NCBI GenBank assembly: GCA_038234715.1
Contig: JBBQTD010000010.1
Span: 1-64,000, forward strand
Length of the DNA stretch: 64,000 bases
Source of the DNA: SZAS-103 sp038234715
GTDB lineage: Bacteria > Pseudomonadota > Gammaproteobacteria > Xanthomonadales > Xanthomonadaceae
Direction of reading: 5' to 3'
In this document: positions 42,130 through 52,040 of the stretch, in pieces
Numbering within the stretch: position 1 is the stretch's first letter
How the letters are laid out: the number at the start of each line of letters is the position of its first letter
Translations under genes and position numbers: made by a program
Notes under the pieces: model-generated
What the model saw: only the letters and a program-made list of their open reading frames with translations
What the model was told of the DNA's origin: nothing
Database searches by the model: none

Positions 42130-43029
42130 ATGCCGGCGCGCGACCGTTTACGCATCGCCATCCAGAAATCCGGGCGCCTGACCGAACCCGCACGCGACCT
42201 GCTTGCGCGCGCTGGCCTGGGCTTCCGCGAAAGCCGCGACCGTCTGTTCTGCTTCGGCGATTCATTGCCGATCGACCTGCTGCTGGTGCGCGACGACGAC
42301 ATTCCAGGGCTGATCGCCGAAGGCGTCTGCGACCTAGGGGTTGTCGGCCGCAATGTGCTGCAGGAGCAAGCGCTGGAACGCACGGGTACCGGGCTGGCGC
42401 CTGCGTTCTGCGAGTTGCGCGCCCTTGGATTCGGCAGTTGCCGACTCGCGATCGCGGCACCGCAGGAAGTCGAATGGGGCGGCATTGCGTCCCTTGCGGG
42501 CAAGCGCATCGCGACGACGTATCCGCGACTGCTTGGGCATTGGCTGCAATCAAATGCGATCGACGCGCAAGTCGTGATGCTGTCCGGATCGGTCGAGATC
42601 GCCCCGCGCCTGGGCAAGGCCGATGCGATTTGCGACCTGGTCTCTAGCGGCGCGACCCTGGCCGCCAACCACCTGCTGGAAGTGGACGTCGTGCTGCAGA
42701 CACAAGCCGTCCTTGCGGGTCCAACCCAGCCATTCACGGACGAGCGCGCCGAACTTGCGACGCTGCTGTTGCGCCGCCTCGACGGTGTGTTGCAGCTGCG
42801 CGACAGCAAGCTGATCCTGATGCAGGCGCCGCGCACCTCGCTGCCTGCGCTCCTCAGGCTGCTCGACGACGCCGATGCGCCGACGATGACCTCGATCGAA
42901 GGTCGCGACAGCGACGTGGCGCTGCAGACGGTGTGCCGGACCGCACTGACATGGCAACGGCTCGAGGCGATGAAACACGCCGGCGCACGCGGCCTGCTGG
43001 TGCTGCCGGTGGAGCAGATGCTTGCATGA
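42130..43029 (+). CDS. hisG: ATP phosphoribosyltransferase, long form
   Basis: First step of histidine synthesis, joining ATP and PRPP. The 299-residue protein is the long HisG form with its own C-terminal regulatory ACT-like domain, so no HisZ is required. Seen: RLRIAIQKSGRLTEPARDLL, DLGVVGRNVL, and the PRPP loop VMLSGSVEIAPRLGKADAICDLVSSGATL. AGAGAA precedes the ATG. The stop overlaps hisD in ATGA. Confidence 0.97.
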   Translation: MPARDRLRIAIQKSGRLTEPARDLLARAGLGFRESRDRLFCFGDSLPIDLLLVRDDDIPGLIAEGVCDLGVVGRNVLQEQALERTGTGLAPAFCELRALGFGSCRLAIAAPQEVEWGGIASLAGKRIATTYPRLLGHWLQSNAIDAQVVMLSGSVEIAPRLGKADAICDLVSSGATLAANHLLEVDVVLQTQAVLAGPTQPFTDERAELATLLLRRLDGVLQLRDSKLILMQAPRTSLPALLRLLDDADAPTMTSIEGRDSDVALQTVCRTALTWQRLEAMKHAGARGLLVLPVEQMLA

Positions 43030-44375
43030 AGGCCCCCACCGTCATCTCCGACCCAATTGCTGAGTCGCTTGCGCAGACCGTCGTCTGGAACGACCTGGAC
43101 GAGCGCGCACGCGCCGCGTTGCTGGCACGACCTCCATCTGCGCGCAGCACCGATATCCTCGAAGGCGTCGCCCGGATACTTGCCCAGGTCCGTGCGGATG
43201 GCGACGTCGCCCTGCGCGCGTTGACGCTGCGTTTCGACGGGGTCGCATTGCAGGCGTTGGCGATTGCGGAGGGTGCCTTCGAAGCAGCCGAACGCCGCGT
43301 TGACCCGGGCCTGCGCGCCGCGATGGTCGCGGCGATTGGACGGATCGAGACTTTCCACAAGAGCGGGATGAGCTGCGAGTACGCGATCGACACAGCTCCC
43401 GGCGTGCGCTGCGAACGCATGCTTCGGCCGATCGACCGGGTTGGCCTGTACGTTCCAGCGGGCAGTGCACCACTGTTTTCGACAGTGTTGATGCTCGGCG
43501 TTCCGGCGCGACTGGCGGGCTGCGACGAAGTCATCCTGTGCACGCCACCGCGTGCAGACGGCAACATCGACGACGCCGTGCTGGTAGCCGCGCGGTTGTG
43601 CGGCATCCACCGCGTATTCGCAATCGGTGGTGCGCAGGCAATCGCGGCAATGGCCTATGGCTGCGCCAGCGTGCCCGCCTGCGACAAACTGTTCGGACCA
43701 GGCAATGCCTGGGTGACCGAAGCCAAGCGCCAGGTCGCGATGGAGACGTGCGCAATCGACATGCCGGCCGGCCCGTCGGAAGTCTTGGTTATCGCAGATG
43801 CGGCGGCGCGTCCCGATTTCGTCGCTGCCGACCTGCTCGCGCAAGCCGAACACGGACCCGACTCGCAAGTGGTGTTGATCAGCGACAGCCACACGTTGAT
43901 CGACAACGTGCGCACCCAGGCTGGAATCCAGCTGGCGCAACTGCCACGCAGGACGATCGCATCCCGGGCGCTTGCGCACAGTCGCGCGATCCGTGTCGGC
44001 GATCTCGCCACTGCCGTCAGCATCTCCAATCGGTACGCGCCCGAGCACCTCATCTTGCAAGTCGCGAATCCGCGCGAGCTGCTGGCATCGGTGCGCGCGG
44101 CCGGGTCGGTGTTTCTTGGCGCATTCTCGCCCGAATCGGCAGGGGACTATTGCAGCGGAACCAACCACGTGTTGCCCACGGACGGCTGGGCGCGCAGTAG
44201 CAGTGGCGTGTCGGTCGCGAGCTTCCAACGCGCCATTACCGTGCAGGAACTGTCGATGGCTGGGCTGGCGCAAATCGGCGGCGATGCGGTGCTGATGGCC
44301 GAAGCTGAAGGATTGCGGGCGCATGCCGACGCGGTGCGCGTGCGGGTGAACGTGTCACCTGGAGCACTTGCATGA
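43026..44375 (+). CDS. hisD: Histidinol dehydrogenase
   Basis: NAD- and zinc-dependent oxidation of histidinol to histidine. The 449-residue protein shows RVGLYVPAGSAPLFSTVLML, GAQAIAAMAYGCASVPACDK, LFGPGNAWVTEAKR, the Zn/catalytic regions AEHGPDSQVVLIS and RYAPEHLILQV, and GAFSPESAGDYCSGTNHVLP. Starts in the ATGA overlap with hisG and ends in an ATGA overlap with hisC. Confidence 0.98.
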   Translation: MKAPTVISDPIAESLAQTVVWNDLDERARAALLARPPSARSTDILEGVARILAQVRADGDVALRALTLRFDGVALQALAIAEGAFEAAERRVDPGLRAAMVAAIGRIETFHKSGMSCEYAIDTAPGVRCERMLRPIDRVGLYVPAGSAPLFSTVLMLGVPARLAGCDEVILCTPPRADGNIDDAVLVAARLCGIHRVFAIGGAQAIAAMAYGCASVPACDKLFGPGNAWVTEAKRQVAMETCAIDMPAGPSEVLVIADAAARPDFVAADLLAQAEHGPDSQVVLISDSHTLIDNVRTQAGIQLAQLPRRTIASRALAHSRAIRVGDLATAVSISNRYAPEHLILQVANPRELLASVRAAGSVFLGAFSPESAGDYCSGTNHVLPTDGWARSSSGVSVASFQRAITVQELSMAGLAQIGGDAVLMAEAEGLRAHADAVRVRVNVSPGALA

Positions 44376-45454
44376 GCGCGCTTCGCCTCGCACGCCCCGA
44401 TCTGCTTGCGCTCGCCGGTTATTCATCAGCGCGCATGGAGGCCAACGGCGGCAGCATCCTGCTCAATGCCAACGAGTCGCCATGGCCTCAGGACGATGCT
44501 GCGCCGCTGAACCGCTACCCCGACCCGCAACCGGTGCGTTTGCGGGCGTTGCTCGCGAAGCTCTACGGTGTCGATGCGACGCAGCTGCTGATTGGCCGGG
44601 GCAGCGACGAGATGATCGACCTGCTCGTGCGCGGGTTCTGCCGATCTGGACAGGATGCGATCCTGATACAGCCGCCGACGTTCGGCATGTACGCGGTGTG
44701 CGCGTCGGTGCACGGAGCTGCCGTTCGCGAATTGCCTTTGCGCGGAACGGGATTCATGCCGGATTTCGACGGCGTGCGCGCGGCGGTTGCGGCATCGGCG
44801 GGATCGACGCCGATCAAGATCGTGTTCGCCTGCGCCCCGAACAACCCCACGGGCGGACAGCCGGCCCGCAGCGACCTGCTGCGACTCGCACGCGCCTTGC
44901 GCGACCACGCCCTGCTGGTTGTCGATGAGGCCTATATCGAATTCGCCGAAACCGGCAGCCTCGCATGCGATGTCGCGAGCAACCCCAACCTTGTTGTCCT
45001 GCGCACCCTGTCGAAGGCTTACGGCCTGGCAGCGGCGCGCGTCGGCAGCATGATTGCCTCGCCGGAAATCGTAGGGTTGTTGCGACGGATCATGCCGCCC
45101 TACCCCGTACCGACGCCGTGCAGCGACGCAGCCCAAGCCGCTCTTGCGCCGCAATCCCTGGCATGCGCGCAGATGCGCATCGCGATGGTCCGCAGCGAGC
45201 GCGAACGCCTGCGCGAAGGCCTGCGAGCGCTGCCGCAGGTGCGCGCGGTGCTTTCGTCGCAGGCCAACTTCCTCACCGTGCGTTTCGCGGACGCCGGCCA
45301 ATGCCATGCGCAGTTGCTTGCGGCCGGCATCGTGGTACGCGACGTCCGGCGCTATCCTGGTCTGGACGACGCGTTGCGCATCAGCATCGGCACGCCGGAT
45401 GAAAACGCAGCAGTGCTCGCGACACTGGCGCCACACACAGAGCCGGTGACATGA
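44372..45454 (+). CDS. hisC: Histidinol-phosphate aminotransferase
   Basis: PLP enzyme of fold type I. The 360-residue protein has LNANESPWPQD and NRYPDPQPVRLRALLA at the N-terminus, the FACAPNNPTGGQ loop, VVDEAYIEFAE and the PLP lysine in LRTLSKAYGLAAARVG. Overlaps both neighbours by four bases. Confidence 0.97.
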   Translation: MSALRLARPDLLALAGYSSARMEANGGSILLNANESPWPQDDAAPLNRYPDPQPVRLRALLAKLYGVDATQLLIGRGSDEMIDLLVRGFCRSGQDAILIQPPTFGMYAVCASVHGAAVRELPLRGTGFMPDFDGVRAAVAASAGSTPIKIVFACAPNNPTGGQPARSDLLRLARALRDHALLVVDEAYIEFAETGSLACDVASNPNLVVLRTLSKAYGLAAARVGSMIASPEIVGLLRRIMPPYPVPTPCSDAAQAALAPQSLACAQMRIAMVRSERERLREGLRALPQVRAVLSSQANFLTVRFADAGQCHAQLLAAGIVVRDVRRYPGLDDALRISIGTPDENAAVLATLAPHTEPVT

Positions 45455-46584
45455 GCGGCCAGAAGATCCTGTTCGTCGACCGGGACGGCACCTTGATCAT
45501 CGAGCCGCCGGATTTCCAGATTGACGCCTTCGCCAAGTTGCGACTGCTCCCTGACGTGATTCCGGCACTGCTACGGCTGCGGGACGCGGGCTTCGGGTTC
45601 GTGATGGTGACCAACCAGGATGGGCTCGGCAGCGCGGCTTTCCCGCAGGCCGATTTCGACGGACCGCACGCGCTGTTGCTCGATCTGCTCGCATCGCAGG
45701 GCATCGTCTTTCGTGAAGTGCTGATCGACAACACGCATGCACACAACAACGCGCCAACACGGAAGCCCGCAGTCGGCCTTGTCCTGCACTATCTTCGGGA
45801 CCGCGGAATCGATCTGGAACACAGCGCAATGGTCGGCGACCGACAGACGGACATCGAGTTTGCGCGCAACCTCGGCGTACGCGGATTCCTGCTCGCGCCG
45901 GGCGGCGAGGACTGGAACACGATTGCAGACGCGCTGTGCGCCAGCCATCGCACCGCGCGTGTCGAGCGCAGCACCCGCGAAACCCTGGTGCGCGTGGGTA
46001 TCGACCTCGATCGTGTCGCCGAACCGGACATCGTCACCGGCCACGGTTTCTTCGACCACATGCTCGAGCAGCTCGGGAAGCATGCCGGCATAGCGCTATC
46101 GGTGCGTTGCGCGGGCGACCTGCACATCGACGAACACCACACCGTGGAGGACTGCGCGCTGGCGATTGGGGAAGCCTTGCGCAATGCACTCGGCGACAAG
46201 CGCGGGATCGAGCGCTATGGATTCTGCATTGACGACGGATCGCCCACCTCTCCGGCCGAACCTCAAGGATCCGCGAATCGCGTGGAATTCAACCTGCCGA
46301 TGGACGAGGCGCTCGCCAACGCCGCGCTGGACCTTTCCGGACGCGCCTACTTCGTATTCGATGGCGTTTTTCCACGCGTGGAAGTGGGAGGACTCGCCAC
46401 CGAGCTGGTGCCGCACTTCTTTCGCTCGTTGTGCGACGCAGCCGGAATCAACCTGCACCTTCGCGTGCGTGGCGAGAACACGCACCACATGGTCGAATCG
46501 TGTTTCAAGGTCGTGGCACGCGCGTTGCGGATGGCACTGCGCCGCGAAGGCAGCGTACTTGCCAGTACCAAGGGCGTGTTGTGA
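45451..46584 (+). CDS. hisB: Bifunctional histidinol-phosphatase / imidazoleglycerol-phosphate dehydratase
   Basis: A 377-residue fusion. Residues 1-165 are the HAD-type phosphatase (FVDRDGTLIIEPP nucleophile, MVTNQDGLG, MVGDRQTDIEFARNLG; the zinc-loop Cys of E. coli HisB-N are reduced here to His-rich HAHNNAPTRKP). Residues from about 175 are the dehydratase with the metal-binding GHGFFDHMLEQLGKHAG, DEHHTVEDCALAIGEAL and RGENTHHMVESCFKVVARAL. The fusion is typical of gammaproteobacteria. Overlaps hisC by four bases and hisH by four. Confidence 0.97.
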   Translation: MSGQKILFVDRDGTLIIEPPDFQIDAFAKLRLLPDVIPALLRLRDAGFGFVMVTNQDGLGSAAFPQADFDGPHALLLDLLASQGIVFREVLIDNTHAHNNAPTRKPAVGLVLHYLRDRGIDLEHSAMVGDRQTDIEFARNLGVRGFLLAPGGEDWNTIADALCASHRTARVERSTRETLVRVGIDLDRVAEPDIVTGHGFFDHMLEQLGKHAGIALSVRCAGDLHIDEHHTVEDCALAIGEALRNALGDKRGIERYGFCIDDGSPTSPAEPQGSANRVEFNLPMDEALANAALDLSGRAYFVFDGVFPRVEVGGLATELVPHFFRSLCDAAGINLHLRVRGENTHHMVESCFKVVARALRMALRREGSVLASTKGVL

Positions 46585-47192
46585 GTACGCCGGCGATTGA
46601 CGTCGTATTGATCGACTCCGGCGGCGCCAACATCGGGTCGGTGCGCTACTCATTGGAGCGACTGGGCGCGGACTCCCAGGTCAGCACCGATCCCGTGCGC
46701 ATTGCCAGCGCGACGCATGTGATCCTGCCCGGCGTCGGGGCAGCCGCAGCAGCGATGCGACGCTTGATCGAACTCGACCTGGTCGAGCCAATCCGGAAGC
46801 TGCGGCAACCGCTGCTCGGCATTTGTCTCGGCATGCAGCTGCTGTACGAGTCTTCCGAGGAAGGCGACGTGGAGTGCCTCGGTCTGTTGCCTGGCCGCGT
46901 GCGTCGACTGAGCCCGAGACCCGGACTTCGCGTTCCCCACATGGGCTGGAACACGTTGGACATCCAGGACGAATCCGCCCTGCTCTGCGGAATCGACCCG
47001 GGCTCCCATGCGTACTTCGTGCATGGCTATGCCGCGCCGGTCGACGCCGCGACCATTGCCACCTGTACCCATACGCAAGAATTTTCGGCGGCAGTGCAAC
47101 GTGGTCACGTCCATGGCGCACAGTTCCATCCGGAACGCTCAGCGGCAGTCGGCCAGCGCCTGCTTGCGAATTTTCTTGGCATCCGCGCATGA
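46581..47192 (+). CDS. hisH: Imidazole glycerol phosphate synthase, glutaminase subunit
   Basis: Provides ammonia to HisF. 203 residues from a GTG that overlaps the hisB stop (GTGA). The class I amidotransferase triad is in LGICLGMQLLYESSEEG (Cys) and GAQFHPERS (His, Glu). Also PGVGAAAAAM, slightly different from the usual PGVGAF. Confidence 0.96.
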   Translation: MSTPAIDVVLIDSGGANIGSVRYSLERLGADSQVSTDPVRIASATHVILPGVGAAAAAMRRLIELDLVEPIRKLRQPLLGICLGMQLLYESSEEGDVECLGLLPGRVRRLSPRPGLRVPHMGWNTLDIQDESALLCGIDPGSHAYFVHGYAAPVDAATIATCTHTQEFSAAVQRGHVHGAQFHPERSAAVGQRLLANFLGIRA

Positions 47193-47932
47193 CATTCACG
47201 GTCTACCCGGCGATCGATGTGCGCGAGGGTCGCGTGGTGCGCCTTCGTCAGGGTGACTACGCGCAAGAAACGCGCTATGCGTCCGATCCCTTGGCACTGG
47301 CAAGACAGTATTCCGATGCGGGAGCGCAATGGTTGCACCTGGTCGACCTTGATGCGGCGCGGGCGGGCGGCTACACGCTGGCGGTCGCGGGTTCACTGCT
47401 GGAAGCGATCAAGTCAGCAACGTCGCTGCGCGTGCAGACTGGCGGAGGCGTGCGCAGCGCGAGCGACGTCGAAGCGATCTTTCGCGCAGGCGCCGACCGC
47501 GTCGTCGTCGGGTCGCTTGCGGTATGCGAACCCGTGCTGGTGACCGGTTGGCTGCGGCATTACGGTGCCGAACGCATCACCATCGCGCTGGACGCGCGCC
47601 GAAGCGCCGATGGCCGCTGGTTGCTGCCATCGCACGGCTGGACGAAAGACAGCGATATCGAACTTGAAGCGCTGTTGTCCCGGTACGTTGGCGAAGGCCT
47701 GCAACATCTGCTTTGCACCGATATCGAACGCGACGGCATGCTGTCCGGGCCGAACCTGGGTCTGTACAAATCGCTGCATGAAGTCGCTCCCGGGCTTGCC
47801 CTGCAGGCATCGGGCGGCGTGCGCGGCATCGAGGACGTGATCGCTGCGCGCAACGCAGGATGCGCAGGCGTGGTGCTCGGCAGGGCCCTGCTCGAGGGGC
47901 ATCTGGATCTTGCGGCTGCACTCGCATGCTGA
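47189..47932 (+). CDS. hisA: ProFAR isomerase HisA
   Basis: (Beta-alpha)8 barrel that isomerises the aminoaldose ring of the histidine pathway. 247 residues; catalytic Asp in YPAIDVREGRVVRLRQGD and in LCTDIERDGMLSGPN, phosphate loops QTGGGVRSASDVEA and QASGGVRGIEDVIA. The ATG overlaps the hisH stop by four bases. Confidence 0.97.
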   Translation: MTFTVYPAIDVREGRVVRLRQGDYAQETRYASDPLALARQYSDAGAQWLHLVDLDAARAGGYTLAVAGSLLEAIKSATSLRVQTGGGVRSASDVEAIFRAGADRVVVGSLAVCEPVLVTGWLRHYGAERITIALDARRSADGRWLLPSHGWTKDSDIELEALLSRYVGEGLQHLLCTDIERDGMLSGPNLGLYKSLHEVAPGLALQASGGVRGIEDVIAARNAGCAGVVLGRALLEGHLDLAAALAC

Positions 47933-48702
47933 CCCGTCGCATCATTCCCTGCCTCGACGTGCGCAATGGCGTCGTAGTAAAGGGGGTGCGATTCCGCGAC
48001 CACGTCGTGGTCGGGGCGATCGAGGAACTTGCATTGCGGTACCGCGATGAGGGCGCGGATGAGCTGGTGTTCTACGACATCACTGCCAGCCCTGAGGGTC
48101 GATCGGTGGATCGCGCATGGGTCGAACGGGTCGCACGCCTGATTGATATCCCGTTCTGCGTCGCGGGGGGCATCCGTTCGGTCGACGAAGCGCGCAGGGT
48201 GCTCGGCGCCGGCGCAGACAAGGTTTCGGTGAACTCCCCGGCACTCGAGCGTCCCGAACTGATTTCCGAACTAGCCGATGCGTTCGGAGTGCAATGCGTG
48301 GTGGTCGGGGTAGACAGCCTCAAGAACGCCGATGGTGAGTGGCGTGTGCGCCAGTACACCGGCGATGCATCGATGAGTCGTGCACTCACGCTGCGCACGC
48401 TCGACTGGCTGCGCGAAGCACAGCGACTTGGCGCTGGAGAAATCGTGCTCAACTGCATGGGCTCCGATGGCGCCCGGGATGGCTACGACATCGAGCAACT
48501 CCAGGCGGCGCGCGCGATCTGCGACGTCCCCCTTGTCGCGTCGGGTGGCGCCGGGGCACGCGAACACTTTGCTTCGCTATTCGAGGACGCGGATGCCGAT
48601 GCCGCACTGGCCGCAAGTATTTTCCACAGCGGTGCAGTAACGATCCCAGCTTTGAAGTCCTGGCTGCGCAACCAGGGTATCGAGGTCCGCGATGTCCATT
48701 GA
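47926..48702 (+). CDS. hisF: Imidazole glycerol phosphate synthase, cyclase subunit
   Basis: Barrel partner of HisH. 258 residues; catalytic Asp residues in IIPCLDVRNGVVVKGVRF and LNCMGSDGARDGYDI, phosphate-binding AGGIRSVDEARR and VASGGAGAREHF. Starts 7 bases inside hisA and overlaps hisIE by 11. Confidence 0.98.
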   Translation: MLTRRIIPCLDVRNGVVVKGVRFRDHVVVGAIEELALRYRDEGADELVFYDITASPEGRSVDRAWVERVARLIDIPFCVAGGIRSVDEARRVLGAGADKVSVNSPALERPELISELADAFGVQCVVVGVDSLKNADGEWRVRQYTGDASMSRALTLRTLDWLREAQRLGAGEIVLNCMGSDGARDGYDIEQLQAARAICDVPLVASGGAGAREHFASLFEDADADAALAASIFHSGAVTIPALKSWLRNQGIEVRDVH

Positions 48703-49309
48703 ACTCTTGCATGACTTCGACTGGTCCGCGCTCGCATGGAGCAAACAGGATGGCCAGGTTCCGGCGATCGTCCAGGACGCGCGCAACGGCCGCGTGTTGA
48801 TGCTCGGATACATGAATCGCGAAGCGGTGGCCGCGACCCAGGCTTCCGGCAAGGTCACGTTTTTCAGCCGCAGCAAGCAGCGGCTCTGGACCAAGGGCGA
48901 AAGCAGCGGACACTTCCTGGGACTGGTCTCCATGGAGGCGGATTGCGACAACGACACCCTGTTGGTCCAGGCGATTCCGCAAGGACCGACCTGCCATCTT
49001 CAACGCGCGAGTTGCTTCGCAGGAGCTCCAGCGAACTTCCTCGCGGACCTCGATCATTTGATCGCAACGCGCGAGCGCGAGCGCCCTGAATCCAGCTACA
49101 CAACACGCCTTTTCGAGTCGGGCCTGCGTCGCATCGCACAAAAGGTCGGCGAGGAGGGCGTCGAGACGAGTCTGGCTGCGGTGACGCAGGACGACGACGC
49201 CCTGCTCGGCGAATCAGCAGACCTCGTCTACCACCTGCTGGTCTTGCTGCGTGCGCGCGGGCTTTCTCTTGCCGATTGCCTGGGCGTGCTGGAAAAACGC
49301 CATCGCTGA
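48692..49309 (+). CDS. hisI: Bifunctional phosphoribosyl-AMP cyclohydrolase / phosphoribosyl-ATP pyrophosphatase
   Basis: HisIE fusion of 205 residues. The cyclohydrolase (about 1-110) has MLGYMNREAVAATQASGKVT, FFSRSKQRLWTKGESSGH and the zinc ligands DCDNDTLLVQA and GPTCHLQRASC. The pyrophosphatase (about 115-205) is helical with KVGEEGVETSLAAV and ESADLVYHLLVLLRARG. Last gene of the operon; no clear terminator follows. Confidence 0.97.
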   Translation: MSIELLHDFDWSALAWSKQDGQVPAIVQDARNGRVLMLGYMNREAVAATQASGKVTFFSRSKQRLWTKGESSGHFLGLVSMEADCDNDTLLVQAIPQGPTCHLQRASCFAGAPANFLADLDHLIATRERERPESSYTTRLFESGLRRIAQKVGEEGVETSLAAVTQDDDALLGESADLVYHLLVLLRARGLSLADCLGVLEKRHR

Positions 49310-49515
49310 GCGCTACGCTTCGGGCCAGCGACTGCGTGGGTGAGCCAAGCCAAGCCATCGTCATGCTCGCGCCGACCGTGGAGCATGCCCTTTGCTTGCT
49401 GCAATTACCTCAAATCGTCGCAAGGCGACATCTGTACGTGGCCAGCGATTGCAGCCACTCTGCCCCCATAATTCGCTAATCGGAGCCGGACACCGGCTTC
49501 TGCGGAAGGTCGCAC

Positions 49516-50712
49516 ATGGACACCCAGCGGATCATCCAGTGCATCGGAACCAACGAGGAGGACACTGCCCACCTGCGGCTGCTGCTGCGTGTTGCGCGGA
49601 CGCATGTGCGCAATAGCTGGGTGTGGGGCAGCGAGTCCAGGGCAGACCTGGTGGTCGTGGATACGCGCAGGTTGATCGGTGAATCGGCGATGCGCCGGGC
49701 CGCACAACGCGGAATCGACTGCGCACAGATCATTGAAGCAAACGCTCCGAAGCCGCCCGGCCTTTTCCTGCGCAAACCGTTCCGGCGCGAAGCCTTTGCC
49801 ATGCTCTTGAACAAGGTCGGGGGCGGAACCGGCGCAGGCCCCGAGATCGATACGTGGAGCGACGAATTCCTTGAACTCGACCTGGGCGGAGTCGATCTGA
49901 GCGAGCTCGAAGCCGAACATCCGGGCGGACACGGCGCCACGACGCGCCCGGGTGACGCCGCGGACATCCAGGCCGTCCCCGTGCACGCGCGATCCAGCGA
50001 AGCGTCGGCCGACCCATTCGGGATGGCGAACGCCGAAAAGGCCGATGCGGGTGTCGCTCGCGAACGCATGGGCGAACGGGACGCGCTCGATACGGTGCCA
50101 GTCGATTTGCCAGGCGGTTCCATCGCGAGCCACAGGCCAGTCGACGATATTTTCGATCCCGCGCTCGAAGCCGACTCTGTACCCGACATTGACGCCAACG
50201 CCACGTATCCGCTGATCTACTACCTGGGAAAGGGACTACTGCCAGGACCGGCGCGGATCGCTGTGCCCGGCATGCCCACCCTGGTGGTCGATCCGGAGGA
50301 AGAGCTGTTCTGGGCGAAAGGGCTGTTGCCTGGGCTCGAGCCTTATGCCCGCGCGCCCTTGCGTTTTGGGGACTGGCAACGCCTGGACTGGACGGAACTG
50401 GTCGAAGCGCGCAGAGGCATGGCAGCCAAGCCATACGCTCGGCTGATCTGGATGGATACCTTCATCCACTCGAATGGCTTCCTGGCCAGGCACCTCGACC
50501 CCGGTGGCAGCTACCGTCTCTCCAACCGTCTCGACTTCTCGCTCGACTATCCGCGCGCGTTTCGGGTTGGCGCACTCATGACCACGCCGCGCAAACTCCA
50601 CGAGATCGCCCGCGTAAGCGCAGTGGGGCTCGCCGAGGTGTTCGACGTCGTGAATGCGTACGAAGCGATCGGATACATTGAGTGGACACCGCGCGAGCGT
50701 ACCCCACGTTAG
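49516..50712 (+). CDS. Unknown protein with receiver-like N-terminus and C-terminal winged-helix-like end
   Basis: 398 residues, no name recognised. The first 100 residues have the outline of a response-regulator receiver: ADLVVVDTRRL with an Asp at position 49 and LFLRKPFRREAF with a Lys-Pro at 87-88, but without the acidic pair near the N-terminus, so phosphorylation is doubtful. A low-complexity, acidic linker follows (about 110-215). The C-terminal 180 residues look folded (YPLIYYLGKGLLPGPARIAV, LRFGDWQRLDWTELVEARRG) and end in helices that resemble a winged helix (TTPRKLHEIARVSAVGLAEV). A regulator that receives signals by protein contact is plausible. It stands alone between his and arg operons. 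Confidence 0.7.
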   Translation: MDTQRIIQCIGTNEEDTAHLRLLLRVARTHVRNSWVWGSESRADLVVVDTRRLIGESAMRRAAQRGIDCAQIIEANAPKPPGLFLRKPFRREAFAMLLNKVGGGTGAGPEIDTWSDEFLELDLGGVDLSELEAEHPGGHGATTRPGDAADIQAVPVHARSSEASADPFGMANAEKADAGVARERMGERDALDTVPVDLPGGSIASHRPVDDIFDPALEADSVPDIDANATYPLIYYLGKGLLPGPARIAVPGMPTLVVDPEEELFWAKGLLPGLEPYARAPLRFGDWQRLDWTELVEARRGMAAKPYARLIWMDTFIHSNGFLARHLDPGGSYRLSNRLDFSLDYPRAFRVGALMTTPRKLHEIARVSAVGLAEVFDVVNAYEAIGYIEWTPRERTPR

Positions 50713-50753
50713 CGCGGATCACGGCCGATCGCCTTGGACAGCGCGCAACGCCG

Positions 50754-52040
50754 TCAGCGCAGTGCGCCGAGGCGATTCCACAAGACATCCAGGCGCAAGT
50801 CGGCGGCGCCACCTGGCGAAACACGTGCTGCCAGACTGGCCTCGGGATCGCCCTGCCCCCAGGAGGCAGGGTCCGCGGCCTGGCTGTAGGCCTCGCGGAA
50901 CGGCATTCCCTGGCGTGCGAGATCGATCGCGACATCGGTTGCATACATCGAAGGATCGATCGCAGCGCGCATCGCATCGGAATTCCACCGCAGCTCGCCA
51001 AGCAGGCGCGGCAACAGCGCCAGAGCATCGATGCCGTGGCGAAAGCCGCGCACCACGGCGGCCTTACCCGATTGCAGATCGCGCTGGTAACCGGAGGGCA
51101 AGGACAGCAGTTGTTCGATCTCGGTGCGTGCTGCGGCCACTGGCGCATAGCTCGCACGCAACAGTTCGATCACGTCGGGATTGCGCTTGTTGGGCATGAT
51201 CGAGCTGCCGGTCGTGAAGGCATCGGGCAAGCGCACGAAATCGAACTCGGTGGTGGTGAACAGGCTCAGGTCCCAGGCCATCCTGCGCAGGTCGAGCAGC
51301 GCGGCACCGAGCGCATGCAGGGCGGCAAGCTCGAACTTGCCACGCGAGAGTTGCGCATAGACCGGCGAAACCTGCATGCGGCCGAAGCCCAGCGCACGCG
51401 TGGTGTGCTCGCGATCCAGCGGCAGGTTGACGCCGTAACCCGCGGCTGTGCCAAGCGGATTTGCGTCGATCCAGGCGCCGGTATCGCGCGCAAGCGTGGC
51501 GTTGTCGATGAAGGCCTCGGCAAACCCTGCGTGCCACATCGCCGTCGATGACACGACTGCGCGTTGCAAGTGGGTGTAGCCGGGCATTGGCAGGGCTTCG
51601 GATTGCGCGCGCTCAAGGCAGACCCTCGCAATCGCAATGCAGTGCGCATGCAATGCCTGCAACTGCTCGCGCATCCACAGCCGCATCGCGACCAAAATCT
51701 GATCGTTGCGACTGCGACCGGCATGCACCTTGCGGCCAACGTCGCCGAGTCGCTCGGTCAGGCGGGCTTCGATCGCGGAATGGCAGTCCTCGTGGCGTGC
51801 ATCCAGCACGAAGTCTCCGCGCGTGAAATCCCGAGCCAGCGCCGCGAGTTCCCGGTCGAGTGCGGACGCCTCTTCCGCGTTGAGGATACCGATGCGTTGC
51901 AACCCTTCCACGTGCGCCCGGCTCGCGCGGATGTCATGTAGCAGGAATTCCCGATCGAGCAGCACATCGTCGCCAGCCGTGAAGCTTTGTAACGCGGCGT
52001 CGACCTGCGTGTTGGACTTGGCCCACATCGGATCGCTCAT
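50754..52040 (-). CDS. argH: Argininosuccinate lyase
   Basis: Splits argininosuccinate into arginine and fumarate. 428 residues from ATG 52040, which overlaps the argC stop (ATGA). Fumarase/aspartase superfamily blocks: HAGRSRNDQILVAMRLWMRE, MPGYTHLQRAV and the signature GSSIMPNKRNPDVIELLRA. Slightly shorter than E. coli ArgH (457) but of the size seen in xanthomonads. Last gene of the arginine cluster. Confidence 0.96.
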   Translation of the reverse strand: MSDPMWAKSNTQVDAALQSFTAGDDVLLDREFLLHDIRASRAHVEGLQRIGILNAEEASALDRELAALARDFTRGDFVLDARHEDCHSAIEARLTERLGDVGRKVHAGRSRNDQILVAMRLWMREQLQALHAHCIAIARVCLERAQSEALPMPGYTHLQRAVVSSTAMWHAGFAEAFIDNATLARDTGAWIDANPLGTAAGYGVNLPLDREHTTRALGFGRMQVSPVYAQLSRGKFELAALHALGAALLDLRRMAWDLSLFTTTEFDFVRLPDAFTTGSSIMPNKRNPDVIELLRASYAPVAAARTEIEQLLSLPSGYQRDLQSGKAAVVRGFRHGIDALALLPRLLGELRWNSDAMRAAIDPSMYATDVAIDLARQGMPFREAYSQAADPASWGQGDPEASLAARVSPGGAADLRLDVLWNRLGALR

